This document shows positions 8,795-17,270 of a stretch of 64,000 nt of DNA, piece after piece (position 1 is the stretch's first letter; each line of letters opens with the position of its first letter). The notes below the pieces were generated by a model that did no database searches, was not told where the DNA came from, and saw nothing but the letters and a program-made list of their open reading frames with translations. Origin of the DNA: Lachnospiraceae bacterium JLR.KK002 (GTDB lineage Bacteria > Bacillota > Clostridia > Lachnospirales > Lachnospiraceae); the NCBI GenBank assembly GCA_036941025.1, contig JAYMNP010000001.1, positions 620,001-684,000 of the forward strand, in the 5' to 3' direction. The position numbers and the translations under genes are program-made.

Positions 8795-10078
8795 ATGGTA
8801 AATGCAATTGTTGGTGCAAACTGGGGAGACGAGGGAAAAGGAAAAATTACCGATATGCTGGCAAAAGAAGCTGACATTATTGTGCGGTTTCAGGGAGGGG
8901 CAAATGCAGGCCATACCATTGTCAATGATTATGGGAAATTTGCACTGCACACCCTGCCAAGCGGCGTATTTTATGGCCACACCACAAGTATTATCGGAAA
9001 TGGAGTGGCATTGAATATTCCGGTACTCTTTGAAGAAATCCGCTCCATTGTGGACAGAGGAGTACCCCGGCCGAAGATTCTGGTGTCCGACCGGGCTCAG
9101 ATGGTAATGTCCTACCATATTCTGTTTGACCAGTATGAGGAGGAACGGCTGGGAGGAAAATCCTTCGGTTCCACCAAATCAGGAATTGCGCCCTTTTATT
9201 CTGATAAATATGCAAAAATCGGGTTCCAGGTCAGTGAACTGTTTGAAGAAGAGGCATTGAAAGAAAAAGCAGAGCGTATCTGCGAGACGAAAAATGTGCT
9301 GCTGGAACACCTGTATCATAAGCCTCTGCTGAATCCGGAAGATTTGCTGAAAGAGCTGAAAGAATACAGGACTATGGTGGAGCCTTATGTGTGCGATACC
9401 TCCGCGTACCTGTGGGAGGCGGTAAAAAACGGCAAAAATATTCTGCTGGAAGGCCAGCTGGGCTCGTTAAAAGACCCGGATCACGGAATCTATCCTATGG
9501 TTACCTCATCTTCCACACTGGCGGCTTACGGGGCTATCGGGGCCGGGCTTCCCCCCTATGAGATTAAAAAGATTATTACCGTATGCAAAGCCTATTCCTC
9601 CGCAGTGGGGGCAGGAGCCTTTGTCAGCGAAATTTTCGGCGAGGAAGCAGATGAACTGCGCCGCCGGGGCGGCGACGGGGGAGAGTACGGAGCAACCACA
9701 GGAAGGCCCAGACGTATGGGATGGTTCGATGTGGTGGCCAGCAAATACGGCTGTCGTATTCAGGGCACTACCGATGTGGCTTTTACAGTGCTGGACGTAC
9801 TGGGATATCTGGATGAAATTCCGGTGTGTACCGCATATGATATAGACGGGGAAATTACCACGGAGTTTCCGGCTACCGTGAAACTGGAGAAAGCGAAACC
9901 GGTGCTGGAAACCCTTCCGGGATGGAAATGCGATATCCGCGGTATCCGCAGATATGAGGAACTGCCGGAAAACTGCCGGAAGTATATTGAATTTGTGGAG
10001 GAAAAAATCGGTTTCCCCATAACCATGATTTCCAATGGACCGGGCAGGGAGGATATTATTTACCGAAATGGAAAATAA
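8795..10078 (+). CDS. purA: Adenylosuccinate synthetase
   Basis: 427 residues from the ATG preceded by RBS AAGGAGGA; the frame is open 37 codons further upstream but that part overlaps the promoter. It converts IMP, aspartate and GTP to adenylosuccinate, the first committed step of AMP synthesis, in the cytosol. Signature elements: GANWGDEGKGKITDMLA (P-loop-like, residues 6-22), GGANAGHTI (about 35-43) and TTGRPRRMGWFD (about 300). Length is normal. The following HAD gene starts 10 bases after the stop. Confidence 0.97.
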   Translation: MVNAIVGANWGDEGKGKITDMLAKEADIIVRFQGGANAGHTIVNDYGKFALHTLPSGVFYGHTTSIIGNGVALNIPVLFEEIRSIVDRGVPRPKILVSDRAQMVMSYHILFDQYEEERLGGKSFGSTKSGIAPFYSDKYAKIGFQVSELFEEEALKEKAERICETKNVLLEHLYHKPLLNPEDLLKELKEYRTMVEPYVCDTSAYLWEAVKNGKNILLEGQLGSLKDPDHGIYPMVTSSSTLAAYGAIGAGLPPYEIKKIITVCKAYSSAVGAGAFVSEIFGEEADELRRRGGDGGEYGATTGRPRRMGWFDVVASKYGCRIQGTTDVAFTVLDVLGYLDEIPVCTAYDIDGEITTEFPATVKLEKAKPVLETLPGWKCDIRGIRRYEELPENCRKYIEFVEEKIGFPITMISNGPGREDIIYRNGK

Positions 10079-10088
10079 GGGAAAAAGT

Positions 10089-10694
10089 ATGATAAAAAAT
10101 ATTGTGTTTGATGTGGGAAAGGTACTGGTGGATTTTGACTGGCAGGGATTTATGGATACCCTGGATTTTCCGCCGGAAGTTTATGAGAAAGTGGCCAGTG
10201 CCACCGTTTTGTCGGAGCTGTGGAATGAATTTGACCGGAGCAGAATGTCAGATGAAGAAATTCTTCAGGGATTTCTGGAGAAAGCGCCGGACTGTGAAGC
10301 GGAAATTATGCGGTTCTGGGACAATCTTGGCAACTGTATCAGACGGTATGATTATGCTCATGACTGGATTCGGAGTCTGCAGGCTCAGGGATATAAGGTA
10401 TATCTTCTTTCCAATTATCCCAGAAGGCTCTATTCTCAGAGTATAGAAGAACTTTCCTTTGTGGAGGAGGTGGACGGAGCCATTTTCTCCTATGAAGTGC
10501 AGGCCACCAAGCCGGAGCCGGAGATTTATGAGGCGCTGCTGAGAAAATATCATCTGGATGCGACGGAATGTGTATTTCTGGATGATAACAGGGGCAATAT
10601 CATTGCCGCAAATCAGCTCGGCATGGCAACCATCCACTTTCATACAAAGTCTCAGGCGGAAGAAGAACTGCGCAGCCTGGGAGTGGAAGCGTAA
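10089..10694 (+). CDS. HAD superfamily hydrolase (HAD-IA)
   Basis: 201 residues from the ATG at 10089, just after the purA stop. HAD motifs: motif I FDVGKVLVDFD (residues 6-16), motif II LLSNYP (about 108-113), motif III Lys in TKPEPEIYE (about 140), motif IV FLDDNRGN (about 160-167). Motif I has DxG rather than DxD, as in the YihX-like subfamily, which dephosphorylates sugar phosphates. The tight spacing to purA suggests a shared transcript, so a nucleotide-linked substrate is conceivable, but this is inference. Confidence 0.85.
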   Translation: MIKNIVFDVGKVLVDFDWQGFMDTLDFPPEVYEKVASATVLSELWNEFDRSRMSDEEILQGFLEKAPDCEAEIMRFWDNLGNCIRRYDYAHDWIRSLQAQGYKVYLLSNYPRRLYSQSIEELSFVEEVDGAIFSYEVQATKPEPEIYEALLRKYHLDATECVFLDDNRGNIIAANQLGMATIHFHTKSQAEEELRSLGVEA

Positions 10695-10801
10695 CCCTTT
10701 GCATCTGTCCGCGTCTGCATATATTATGTTTATCCGGTCAGGCATACCAGATACAGCCGGTTATCCGCCATGGCAGGGACGCTCCATGAGCTGCATATTG
10801 T

Positions 10802-11062
10802 CTACAGGGAAGGGGTGTCTCCGTTGTTTTCGGAAGACTGAGCCTCATGGGTTACGGTATCTTCGGAAGTATTTTTCTTAATCAGACGGTAGACAAATCC
10901 ATAGACCCAGAGAAGTACCGGAAGCACAAAGCTGGAAAAGAGAGCCGCCATGAACATGGGGAAGAAATTTTTTCCCAGCAGGGCGAAAATCAGGGTGGCA
11001 AGGTAAAGGCCCAGGAGCAGGATAACGCCGAGAACTGCCAGGATACGCTGTACTTTTTTCAT
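10802..11062 (-). CDS. Small two-helix membrane protein, unknown function
   Basis: 86 residues from the ATG behind RBS GGAGGAAATC. Two hydrophobic segments (about residues 6-28 and 34-58) are followed by a polar tail rich in Glu, Ser and Thr (about 62-86). It lies alone on the minus strand between the HAD gene and azlC. No family is recognised. A longer start 15 codons upstream is possible but less likely given the RBS. Confidence 0.6.
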   Translation of the reverse strand: MKKVQRILAVLGVILLLGLYLATLIFALLGKNFFPMFMAALFSSFVLPVLLWVYGFVYRLIKKNTSEDTVTHEAQSSENNGDTPSL

Positions 11063-11228
11063 GATTTCCTCCATTCCTGCGCCTGCCGGCGCAAATGAAC
11101 CGTACATATGGTTTATGTTCCGTTCTTATCATAGCCTGAACATACCGGTTTGGCAAGGGTTAATTTGGAAAGCTCTGTTGATTTCCATGATGGGAACTGT
11201 TCGGAATAACAGATAAGAGGATGAGAAA

Positions 11229-11948
11229 ATGAAACAGTTTTTACAGGGAATAAAAGATGGAAGTCCTATTGGAATCGGGTATTTTTCCGTTTCCTTTACC
11301 TTTGGGCTGGCAGCAGTTGCCTCCGGTCTTGGATGGTGGGAGGCTTTGCTGGTTTCCATGATGAATATGACTTCTGCCGGGCAGTTTGCGGGCATTACGG
11401 TGATGGCTGCCGCAGGCTCTTATCTGGAAATGGCTGTGTCTCAGTTTGTCATTAATCTCAGGTATGCGCTGATGAGTATTTCTCTGTCTCAGAAAGTGGA
11501 CAGCCGGTTCGGCGCCGCTAAAAAACTGGTTCTGGGTTTTGCGAATACGGACGAGATTTTTGCAGTGGCCATGAGCCGGGAAGGGGAGGTAAACAGCCGC
11601 TATTTTGCCGGTCTTGCGGTACTGCCTTATCTGGGCTGGACGTCCGGGACACTGGCCGGGGCAGTCTGCGGGAACATTCTTCCAAAACAGATCAGCGACG
11701 CTCTTGGCCTGGCCATATACGGGATGTTTATTGCCATTATCGTGCCTGCCATGAAAAAAGAAGCTAAAATTCTGAAAATGGTGATACTGGCAGTAGTTTT
11801 GAGCTGCTGCATTTACTATATTCCCCTGTTCCAGGGAATTTCCCAGGGCTTTGCCATTATTATCTGCGCAGTGGCCGCTTCGGCAGTTGGAGCCCTGTGT
11901 TTTCCCATGGAAGAAGAAAAAGAAAAGGACGGACAGGAGGACACATAA
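11229..11948 (+). CDS. azlC: AzlC family branched-chain amino acid exporter, large subunit
   Basis: 239 residues with about six hydrophobic segments. It opens QGIKDGSPIGIGYFSVSFTF, a typical AzlC start, and has the family pattern SAGQFAGI around residue 55. AzlC with AzlD exports branched-chain amino acids and toxic analogues. Its stop codon overlaps the azlD start (ATG at 11948), so the two products are made together. Confidence 0.92.
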   Translation: MKQFLQGIKDGSPIGIGYFSVSFTFGLAAVASGLGWWEALLVSMMNMTSAGQFAGITVMAAAGSYLEMAVSQFVINLRYALMSISLSQKVDSRFGAAKKLVLGFANTDEIFAVAMSREGEVNSRYFAGLAVLPYLGWTSGTLAGAVCGNILPKQISDALGLAIYGMFIAIIVPAMKKEAKILKMVILAVVLSCCIYYIPLFQGISQGFAIIICAVAASAVGALCFPMEEEKEKDGQEDT

Positions 11949-12262
11949 TGGAATCAGGAAATTTCCGGATATATCTGCTGGTGATGTTTGGGGTGACTTA
12001 TCTCATCCGGGTACTTCCCTTTGTGGCATTTCATAAAAAGATTGAAAACCGGTATGTGCGTTCTTTTCTGGCATATATCCCTTATACGGTGCTGGGTGCA
12101 ATGACTTTTCCGGCTGTGCTCTATGCCACCGGCTCTCCGGTGACAGCCATAGCCGGGGTAGCGGCGGCTTTTGCGGCAGCCTGGCGGGGAAAGGGGCTGT
12201 TTGCCGTGGCGGTCTGTGCCAGCATAACAGCCTTTGCTGTGAGCCTGATACCGGGCCTGTAA
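11948..12262 (+). CDS. azlD: AzlD domain protein, small exporter subunit
   Basis: 104 residues from the ATG overlapping the azlC stop. It is very hydrophobic with three to four membrane segments and carries the AzlD pattern YLIRVLPFVAF (about residues 17-27) and FLAYIPYTVLGAMTFPA (about 40-56). It is the small partner of AzlC in branched-chain amino acid export. Confidence 0.9.
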   Translation: MESGNFRIYLLVMFGVTYLIRVLPFVAFHKKIENRYVRSFLAYIPYTVLGAMTFPAVLYATGSPVTAIAGVAAAFAAAWRGKGLFAVAVCASITAFAVSLIPGL

Positions 12263-12333
12263 ATAAGGAAGTGACAGTGGCAGGAAACCGTGTTACAATG
12301 GAACTGTGATTTACAGGGAAGGGAGGAAAAATC

Positions 12334-13053
12334 ATGTCAAACATACCAACACCTCATATTGAGGCAAAAGCCGGAGATTTTGCAAAAACTGTGTTAATGC
12401 CGGGGGATCCCCTGCGTGCCAGGTATATTGCCGAGACGTATCTGGAACAGGTAAGATGTGTGAATCAGGTACGGGGAATGCTGGGATATACCGGACTTTA
12501 TAAAGGGAAAGAGCTGTCTGTGATGGGCTCCGGCATGGGAATGCCTTCCATAGGAATTTATTCCTATGAACTGTACCATTTTTATGATGTGGATAATATC
12601 ATCCGGGTGGGCTCTGCAGGTGCTATTCTGGATGATGTGAATGTGCTGGATGTGGTAATCGGAATGGGCGCTTCCATTGTATCAGATTATCCGGATCAGT
12701 TTGACTGCCCCGGTCATCTGGCCCCTCTGGCAGACTATACTCTGCTGAGTACAGCAGTGGAGAGCGCGAAGGATCTGGGAACTCCGGTAAGGGTAGGAAA
12801 TATTCTGTCGGAGGACGCATTTTATACGGACCGTCCGAACAGCAAAGACTGTTTCCGGAAAATGGGTGTGCTTGCTGTGGAGATGGAGAGCGGAGCCCTT
12901 TATCTGAACGCGGCCAGAGCAGGTAAACGCGCGCTGTGTATTCTGACTATTTCCGACCATATTTACAGGCCGGAGCAGCTTACTGCTGAACAGAGGCAGA
13001 CAGGATTTGGAAAAATGATTGAAATTGCGCTGGAGACAGCTTATCGGGTGTAA
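12334..13053 (+). CDS. deoD: Purine-nucleoside phosphorylase, DeoD type
   Basis: 239 residues with RBS GGGAGG. It cleaves purine (deoxy)nucleosides with phosphate to base and (deoxy)ribose-1-phosphate in salvage. Landmarks: MPGDPLRARYIA (residues 22-33), GMGMPSIGIYSYEL (about 67-80), RVGSAG (about 90), EMESGALY (about 180; substrate ribose binding), and SDH near 207 (catalytic Asp). Length and order match the hexameric DeoD class. An ISAs1-type element lies about 130 bases downstream. Confidence 0.96.
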   Translation: MSNIPTPHIEAKAGDFAKTVLMPGDPLRARYIAETYLEQVRCVNQVRGMLGYTGLYKGKELSVMGSGMGMPSIGIYSYELYHFYDVDNIIRVGSAGAILDDVNVLDVVIGMGASIVSDYPDQFDCPGHLAPLADYTLLSTAVESAKDLGTPVRVGNILSEDAFYTDRPNSKDCFRKMGVLAVEMESGALYLNAARAGKRALCILTISDHIYRPEQLTAEQRQTGFGKMIEIALETAYRV

Positions 13054-13178
13054 CTATGTATACGGTTGCCATGTTGTTCTCAGGCAAAAATTTATTGTCA
13101 CAGATATTACACAGATGACGCTGTTTGGTTAGGAATATAGCCGGAATGATAATTTAAAAACTGTTACTTATTCCGAAC

Positions 13179-13187
13179 AGATACGAG
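13179..13187. repeat. Target site duplication of the ISAs1-type element, left copy
   Basis: AGATACGAG immediately left of the element; an identical copy lies at 14703-14711. Nine bases, in the expected 8-10 range for this family. Confidence 0.9.
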
Positions 13188-13219
13188 CAGGATAAACTTT
13201 TAAAATTACAAAAGTATTA

Positions 13220-13267
13220 CAAACCATCAAAAAAGAATAGGGAAGCCTATTCTTTTTTGATGGTTTG
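13220..13267. terminator. Perfect 22-bp hairpin inside the IS left end
   Basis: Arms 13220-13241 and 13246-13267 are perfectly complementary with a 4-base loop GAAG. The stem begins CAAACCATC and contains an A6/T6 tract. It lies between the left terminal repeat and the transposase start, where it would stop or sequester read-in transcripts from deoD, a known way for IS elements to limit transposase made from outside promoters (inference for this case). Confidence 0.75.
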
Positions 13268-13317
13268 TCTGCTATATTTATTTTAGAATGCTTATATCAG
13301 AAAGGAACAAAACAGGT

Positions 13318-14631
13318 ATGGCTAAGAAATCAACCCGTCTGGAGGCGCTACACAGTACTTTTGAAGAAAACGGAGTTTCACCTGATACAATACAGTTGAA
13401 TGATTCCCTAATACAGAATATCAAAAAATGTGCGGATGCTGTGCCGGATTACAGGCATCCTTCCTATACCAGACATCTTCTGGGCGACATTATCATGATC
13501 GTCTTTTTTGCAGTCCTTGGAAATGCGGATGAATGGGGAGAGATAGAAAGCTTCGCAAAAAGGAAAGAGAAATGGCTGCGTAAATATCTGGAACTTCCAT
13601 TTGGTATTCCAACAGATGATACTTACCGTATCGTGATGGGAAATGTTAATACGGAACACTTTTACCAGACTGCGGTAGAGCTGTTGCTCCATACAATAGA
13701 GGGGATTGTGCTACTGTCTGGAAAAAACGACGGTATCCATGAGAAAGCCATCGTATCTGTAGATGGAAAAGAAAGCAGGGGATCTAAAAGGAAGTCCGGG
13801 GTGCAGGGGGAAGTAAAGGCATTGCAGACTCTGAATGTGTATTCAAATGACTGTGGAATATGCCTGTCACAGAAATTTATAGAAGAAAAGACAAATGAGA
13901 TACCGGCGGCGCAGGAGCTGCTGGGACTGATGGACCTGCGGGATACGATCGTAACGGCAGATGCCATGAACTGCCAGAAGGATACCGTTTCTGCGATCGT
14001 GTCAGGGAAAGGGGACTATGTGCTGGCGCTGAAGGGAAACCAAGGGCTGTTTTATGAAGAAGTCAGGGATTATTTTGGGAAGGACGTACTGGAAGAATTG
14101 AAAGGGAAAGAAGGCTGTTATAAAAAGACAGTGGGGCCGGAACATGGAGGAACCGCGGTCAGGGAATACTATATCACGGAGGATACAGGCTGGTACAGTG
14201 AACTGGGAAAGTGGAAAAAGCTCAAGAGTTTCGGAATGGTCCATAAGAGGGTGGAAAAGGCAGCTGGAACGAAGGAAGAAGAATATCGATATTATATATG
14301 CAGCATAGGGGAAGATGCAGAAGAATTTGAACGGGCGGCAAGAGGGCACTGGGGAGTGGAGGCAAAGCTTCACTGGCACCTGGATTTTACATTTGGGGAC
14401 GATAAGAATACAAGCATGGGGAAGACAAGCGCAAAGAACCTGCAGATCATGAAAAAGATAGCGCTGGCGATTTTGGGTCTGGTAAAAGAAAGCTATAAGC
14501 TAAGCATGAAGCGGATCCGGTATGAGCTGTCCCTGGATTATGAAAACGAGATAGAAAAGATGCTGTCTATGCTGGATGTGGAGAGCATTAGAGCGGCATT
14601 AGAGTCAAAAGGGAAATCTCCCGTGAAATAG
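13318..14631 (+). CDS. ISAs1 family transposase
   Basis: 437 residues from the ATG at 13318, preceded by AGAAAGGAACA; an in-frame ATG ten codons earlier lacks an RBS. N-terminal DDE_Tnp_1-associated region with PDYRHPSYTRHLLGDIIMIV (about residues 40-59), then a DDE transposase core: SVDGKESRGS (first Asp), TADAMNCQ (second Asp, about 215) and a late Glu region with ARGHWGVEAKLHWHLDF (about 340-356). DDE enzymes cut and join DNA ends with two metal ions. Full length and apparently intact. Confidence 0.93.
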   Translation: MAKKSTRLEALHSTFEENGVSPDTIQLNDSLIQNIKKCADAVPDYRHPSYTRHLLGDIIMIVFFAVLGNADEWGEIESFAKRKEKWLRKYLELPFGIPTDDTYRIVMGNVNTEHFYQTAVELLLHTIEGIVLLSGKNDGIHEKAIVSVDGKESRGSKRKSGVQGEVKALQTLNVYSNDCGICLSQKFIEEKTNEIPAAQELLGLMDLRDTIVTADAMNCQKDTVSAIVSGKGDYVLALKGNQGLFYEEVRDYFGKDVLEELKGKEGCYKKTVGPEHGGTAVREYYITEDTGWYSELGKWKKLKSFGMVHKRVEKAAGTKEEEYRYYICSIGEDAEEFERAARGHWGVEAKLHWHLDFTFGDDKNTSMGKTSAKNLQIMKKIALAILGLVKESYKLSMKRIRYELSLDYENEIEKMLSMLDVESIRAALESKGKSPVK

Positions 14632-14702
14632 ATCATCTCTTTATATTTTTTGCAGCATCAGAAATGGTGCTGCGGTGCATAACAGTTTATAAGTTTATCC
14701 TG

Positions 14703-14711
14703 AGATACGAG
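14703..14711. repeat. Target site duplication of the ISAs1-type element, right copy
   Basis: AGATACGAG immediately right of the element, identical to 13179-13187. Confidence 0.9.
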
Positions 14712-14720
14712 TATTTCCTC

Positions 14721-14754
14721 TTGACATTTCCTGATAGTTAGCATATACTAACTA
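14721..14754 (+). promoter_or_regulatory. Consensus promoter with palindromic operator
   Basis: TTGACA (14721-14726), 17-base spacer, TATACT (14744-14749). A palindrome TAGTTAG-CATATA-CTAACTA (14735-14754) covers the -10 box and would block polymerase when bound. Its form resembles DtxR/IdeR-type iron operators, which fits the FeoB-associated gene that follows, but the regulator is inferred. A second short dyad GAATG-AAAAC-CATTC follows near 14758. Confidence 0.65.
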
Positions 14755-14795
14755 CTGAATGAAAACCATTCTCAGAAAGAACAGGAGGAGAAAAA

Positions 14796-14948
14796 GTGGG
14801 AACATTTATTGTCGGTGGAATCGTATTAATAATTGCCGCAGGTGCGGCAGCCAGCATATACAGAGACAGAAAAGCGGGAAAATGCGGCGGAGGCTGCGGC
14901 GGGTGCAGCGGATGCGGAAAGAACTGTTTTGAGAAACAGGAAATGTAA
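14796..14948 (+). CDS. FeoB-associated Cys-rich membrane protein
   Basis: 50 residues from GTG behind RBS AGGAGG. One N-terminal membrane segment (about residues 3-20) is followed by a short basic stretch and a Cys/Gly cluster, KCGGGCGGCSGCGKNC, with six closely spaced Cys in all. This matches the FeoB_associated family of small proteins that usually end ferrous-iron feoAB operons. Here no feoA or feoB lies nearby; the gene has its own promoter with a candidate operator right next to the IS. The function is presumed to be iron handling. Confidence 0.75.
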   Translation: MGTFIVGGIVLIIAAGAAASIYRDRKAGKCGGGCGGCSGCGKNCFEKQEM

Positions 14949-15051
14949 AAGTTTATAAAATATTAAGAAAGTTATAAAACACACCTTCTGAAATTATGTT
15001 ATGATAAACATGCACAGATTTGTTCTAACATTAATTCAGGAGGTGCTGTTT

Positions 15052-15138
15052 ATGCGAAAGAAAAAAGGTTTCATTTTGATTTTGGTGGTTCTGGCAGCAG
15101 CAGGTGCTTTGTTTGCCGGCTATCGCGCAGCAAAATAA
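15052..15138 (+). CDS. 28-residue single-pass membrane peptide
   Basis: ATG behind RBS AGGAGG (15038-15043). The peptide has a basic start (MRKKKG), one hydrophobic helix (about residues 7-22) and a short polar end (YRAAK). A hairpin terminator follows. The strong RBS, own spacing and clean architecture argue for a real small protein, but no family is known to me. Confidence 0.5.
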   Translation: MRKKKGFILILVVLAAAGALFAGYRAAK

Positions 15139-15156
15139 AATTCAGAACATGCTGGA

Positions 15157-15216
15157 AACCCCGGCAGCCTGAAGTATGTCAGGATTGACGTCCTCCAGAC
15201 TGCTGCGGGTTTTTTG
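15157..15216 (+). terminator. Hairpin terminator after the 28-residue peptide
   Basis: ACCCCGGCAGCCTG (about 15158-15171) pairs imperfectly with CAGACTGCTGCGGGT (about 15196-15210), followed by six T residues. Confidence 0.65.
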
Positions 15217-15235
15217 ACTTTCAGGAGGTATTAGA

Positions 15236-15679
15236 ATGGGAAAGCAGAAAAAGCGGAAAAAACATATGACATTGCTGGCAGTCACGACAGTCCTGGTTGT
15301 GACTGCGGGAGTATTGTTTGCAGGCCGCCACGTTATTATACAAAACATAAAAACGAAAGCTGCTGTGGAAATCGGCAGAAAAATGCTGGAAGCGCAGATT
15401 GGGCAGACGGTTCAGATTGGCGGACAGGAAGCAGATGTTTCCGATATCGCCGCTCAGATAGAAGAACAGATGGATGAGGAAGATATACAAAAAGTAACGG
15501 AAATTGCAGAAAAGTATATTTCTCCGGAAAATATCAGACAGGCGGCGGATATGGCGGCCAGCGGAGATGCGGAGGGACTCAGAAATCTGGCAGAAGGCCA
15601 GATAAGTGAAGAAGACAGGCAGGAACTGCAGGGACTGTATGACAAATATAAGGACCAGATACAGAATTACATACCGTAG
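15236..15679 (+). CDS. Hypothetical membrane-anchored protein
   Basis: 147 residues with RBS AGGAGG. A Lys-rich start (MGKQKKRKKH) precedes one hydrophobic segment (about 11-31); the rest (about 36-147) is acidic, helical and outside the membrane if the helix is an uncleaved signal anchor. The second half is rich in Glu, Asp and Ile with a repeated EE(D/I) pattern, suggesting paired helices. No domain is recognised. The weak promoter-like upstream region is shared with the previous terminator. Confidence 0.6.
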   Translation: MGKQKKRKKHMTLLAVTTVLVVTAGVLFAGRHVIIQNIKTKAAVEIGRKMLEAQIGQTVQIGGQEADVSDIAAQIEEQMDEEDIQKVTEIAEKYISPENIRQAADMAASGDAEGLRNLAEGQISEEDRQELQGLYDKYKDQIQNYIP

Positions 15680-15741
15680 CGGACGGAAGGTAACCGTTCA
15701 GCCCTCGTCGTTTGCAAAACACACCTGTATAAATCAATTCC

Positions 15742-15801
15742 TTGCAAAAGAGTATATGAAATGCTACAATGTAAAAAAGAATCCTGCGGTACAGGATTCT
15801 T
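15742..15801 (+). promoter_or_regulatory. Promoter with 5'-terminal mRNA hairpin
   Basis: TTGCAA (15742-15747), 17-base spacer, TACAAT (15765-15770) give a transcript starting near 15777. That is exactly where a perfect hairpin begins: AAGAATCCTG (15777-15786), CAGGATTCTT (15792-15801). A stem at the extreme 5' end commonly protects mRNA from decay; without a long T run it is less likely to be a terminator. Confidence 0.55.
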
Positions 15802-15859
15802 CGCCTGAGCCGTCGGTGCAGTCCTTTCGGCATACGGAATCTTAGTACAGGAGGAAAGA

Positions 15860-17248
15860 ATGGGAAACATTATGGATAAGTTACAGAAGCAGACAAAAAT
15901 CAGAGAGCAGGATCCGGAACGGGAGAAAATACTGAGCAGAATGCAGCAGGATGATTTTTTATTAAAACAGATTGATGAATTTAAGGAGAAAGCAAAACAG
16001 CTCCAGACCATTCTGGTGACCAAGGAGAATAAAGTGGATGAACTTCAGGGGGTACTGGAAGAACGGGAAGAACAGGCGAAGCAGCTTCAGCAGGTACTGG
16101 AGGAACAGCAGCAGGAAGCAGATTTGCTGGTGCAGGCAGTGCACAGGCAGATTGACACTCTGATTGCCAGAATTGACAGACAGATTAAAGTAATGGATGA
16201 AACCATCCATTCGGAGATTAATATACTGGATGAAAAAATTTCCGGTCAGATGGAAGAACTGGATAATACTTCCCGGCAGGGAATTGCAGCCATGGAACAG
16301 AACATGAGACAGAATTCTGAGCATATGGAGCAGAAGCTGGAGGAAGTCACCAGGACAGCAGACCGGAGGCTGGAAGAAGTTACCGGAACAGTAGACCGGA
16401 AGCTGGAAGAAGTTACCGGAACAGTAGACCGGAAGCTGGAGAACCTGTCAGGGACAGCAGACCGGAAGCTGGAAGAAATTGCCGGAACGGTAGACCGGAA
16501 ACTGGAGGAAATTACCGCTGCGGTGGGAACAAATATGCAGAATGCATCCGAAACCACAGACTGTCGGCTGAGCGAGATTACCGAAACCGTAAAACAGAAT
16601 ATGCAGGATATGTCCGGTACAGTGGACAAAAAAATGCAGAACATTTCGGAACTGGTGGGACAGAAAATGCATGACATGTCCCAGGTGGTGGATTTGAGAG
16701 TGGGGAATATGTCCGAGGCAGTGGATAAGCGGCTGCAGCATATTCCAGATCAGGTGGAACGGAAGTTTGATGAACAGACAGGAACTCTGAAAACACTGAT
16801 GGCAGACCTGACAGGCAGACTGGAGGAAACAAAGGCGGAGTTCACAGGCAGACTGGAGGAAACAAAAGCAGACCTGACAGGCAGGCTGGATGATACGAAG
16901 GCAGATTTTTCCGGCCTGACAGAATTTGCCCGGAAAGAACTTTCTGCGAAGCTGGAAGAGGTAAACGGAGAGATTGCAAAAATCACAGAGCTTACGCAAA
17001 GCGGAGTTGCGGATAAACTGGATGATGTGAAGGCTGAACTCAGTGAAAAGGTTCACAGCGAGAATGTGAAATGTTACCGTAATGTTCAGACATTGATTGA
17101 AGAACTGGAGAAGAAAACAGAGACTGTCGAGCTTGGTCGGAGCAGCATGAACGCTGTAAAGGGATATTTTAAGGCAATACTGGTTCTGACAGCAGTAAAT
17201 CTTGCAGGAGTTGCCGGGATTGCGGCACATTTGCTTGGAGTTTTTTAG
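15860..17248 (+). CDS. Tail-anchored coiled-coil protein with 11-residue repeats
   Basis: 462 residues with RBS AGGAGG. Almost the whole chain (about 10-430) is predicted coiled coil. Residues about 165-225 hold repeats of an 11-residue unit, GTVDRKLEEVT and variants, and about 310-355 hold another, TGRLEETKADL. Such hendecads are typical of right-handed or amphipathic apolipoprotein-like helices. A single hydrophobic segment at the C-terminus (about 438-460) would anchor it with the body in the cytoplasm. Family and function are unknown; a membrane tether or scaffold role is inference. Confidence 0.7.
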   Translation: MGNIMDKLQKQTKIREQDPEREKILSRMQQDDFLLKQIDEFKEKAKQLQTILVTKENKVDELQGVLEEREEQAKQLQQVLEEQQQEADLLVQAVHRQIDTLIARIDRQIKVMDETIHSEINILDEKISGQMEELDNTSRQGIAAMEQNMRQNSEHMEQKLEEVTRTADRRLEEVTGTVDRKLEEVTGTVDRKLENLSGTADRKLEEIAGTVDRKLEEITAAVGTNMQNASETTDCRLSEITETVKQNMQDMSGTVDKKMQNISELVGQKMHDMSQVVDLRVGNMSEAVDKRLQHIPDQVERKFDEQTGTLKTLMADLTGRLEETKAEFTGRLEETKADLTGRLDDTKADFSGLTEFARKELSAKLEEVNGEIAKITELTQSGVADKLDDVKAELSEKVHSENVKCYRNVQTLIEELEKKTETVELGRSSMNAVKGYFKAILVLTAVNLAGVAGIAAHLLGVF

Positions 17249-17270
17249 AAAACAGCAGTGAGGGAACTGA

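Larger units (their letters stand above)
13188..14702 (+). mobile_element. Intact ISAs1-family insertion sequence (about 1515 bp)
   Basis: Terminal inverted repeats: CAGGATAAACTT (13188-13199) and its complement AAGTTTATCCTG (14691-14702), extending to about 16 of 17 matching bases. A perfect 9-bp target duplication AGATACGAG flanks it. It encodes one full transposase. Both ends, the duplication and the gene are intact, so insertion was recent and the element may be active. It sits between deoD and the promoter of a FeoB-associated peptide gene. Confidence 0.93.

Noticed and set aside
10771..10842. 23-codon ORF after the HAD gene
   Set aside because: No RBS and overlap with the end of the opposite-strand membrane-protein gene.
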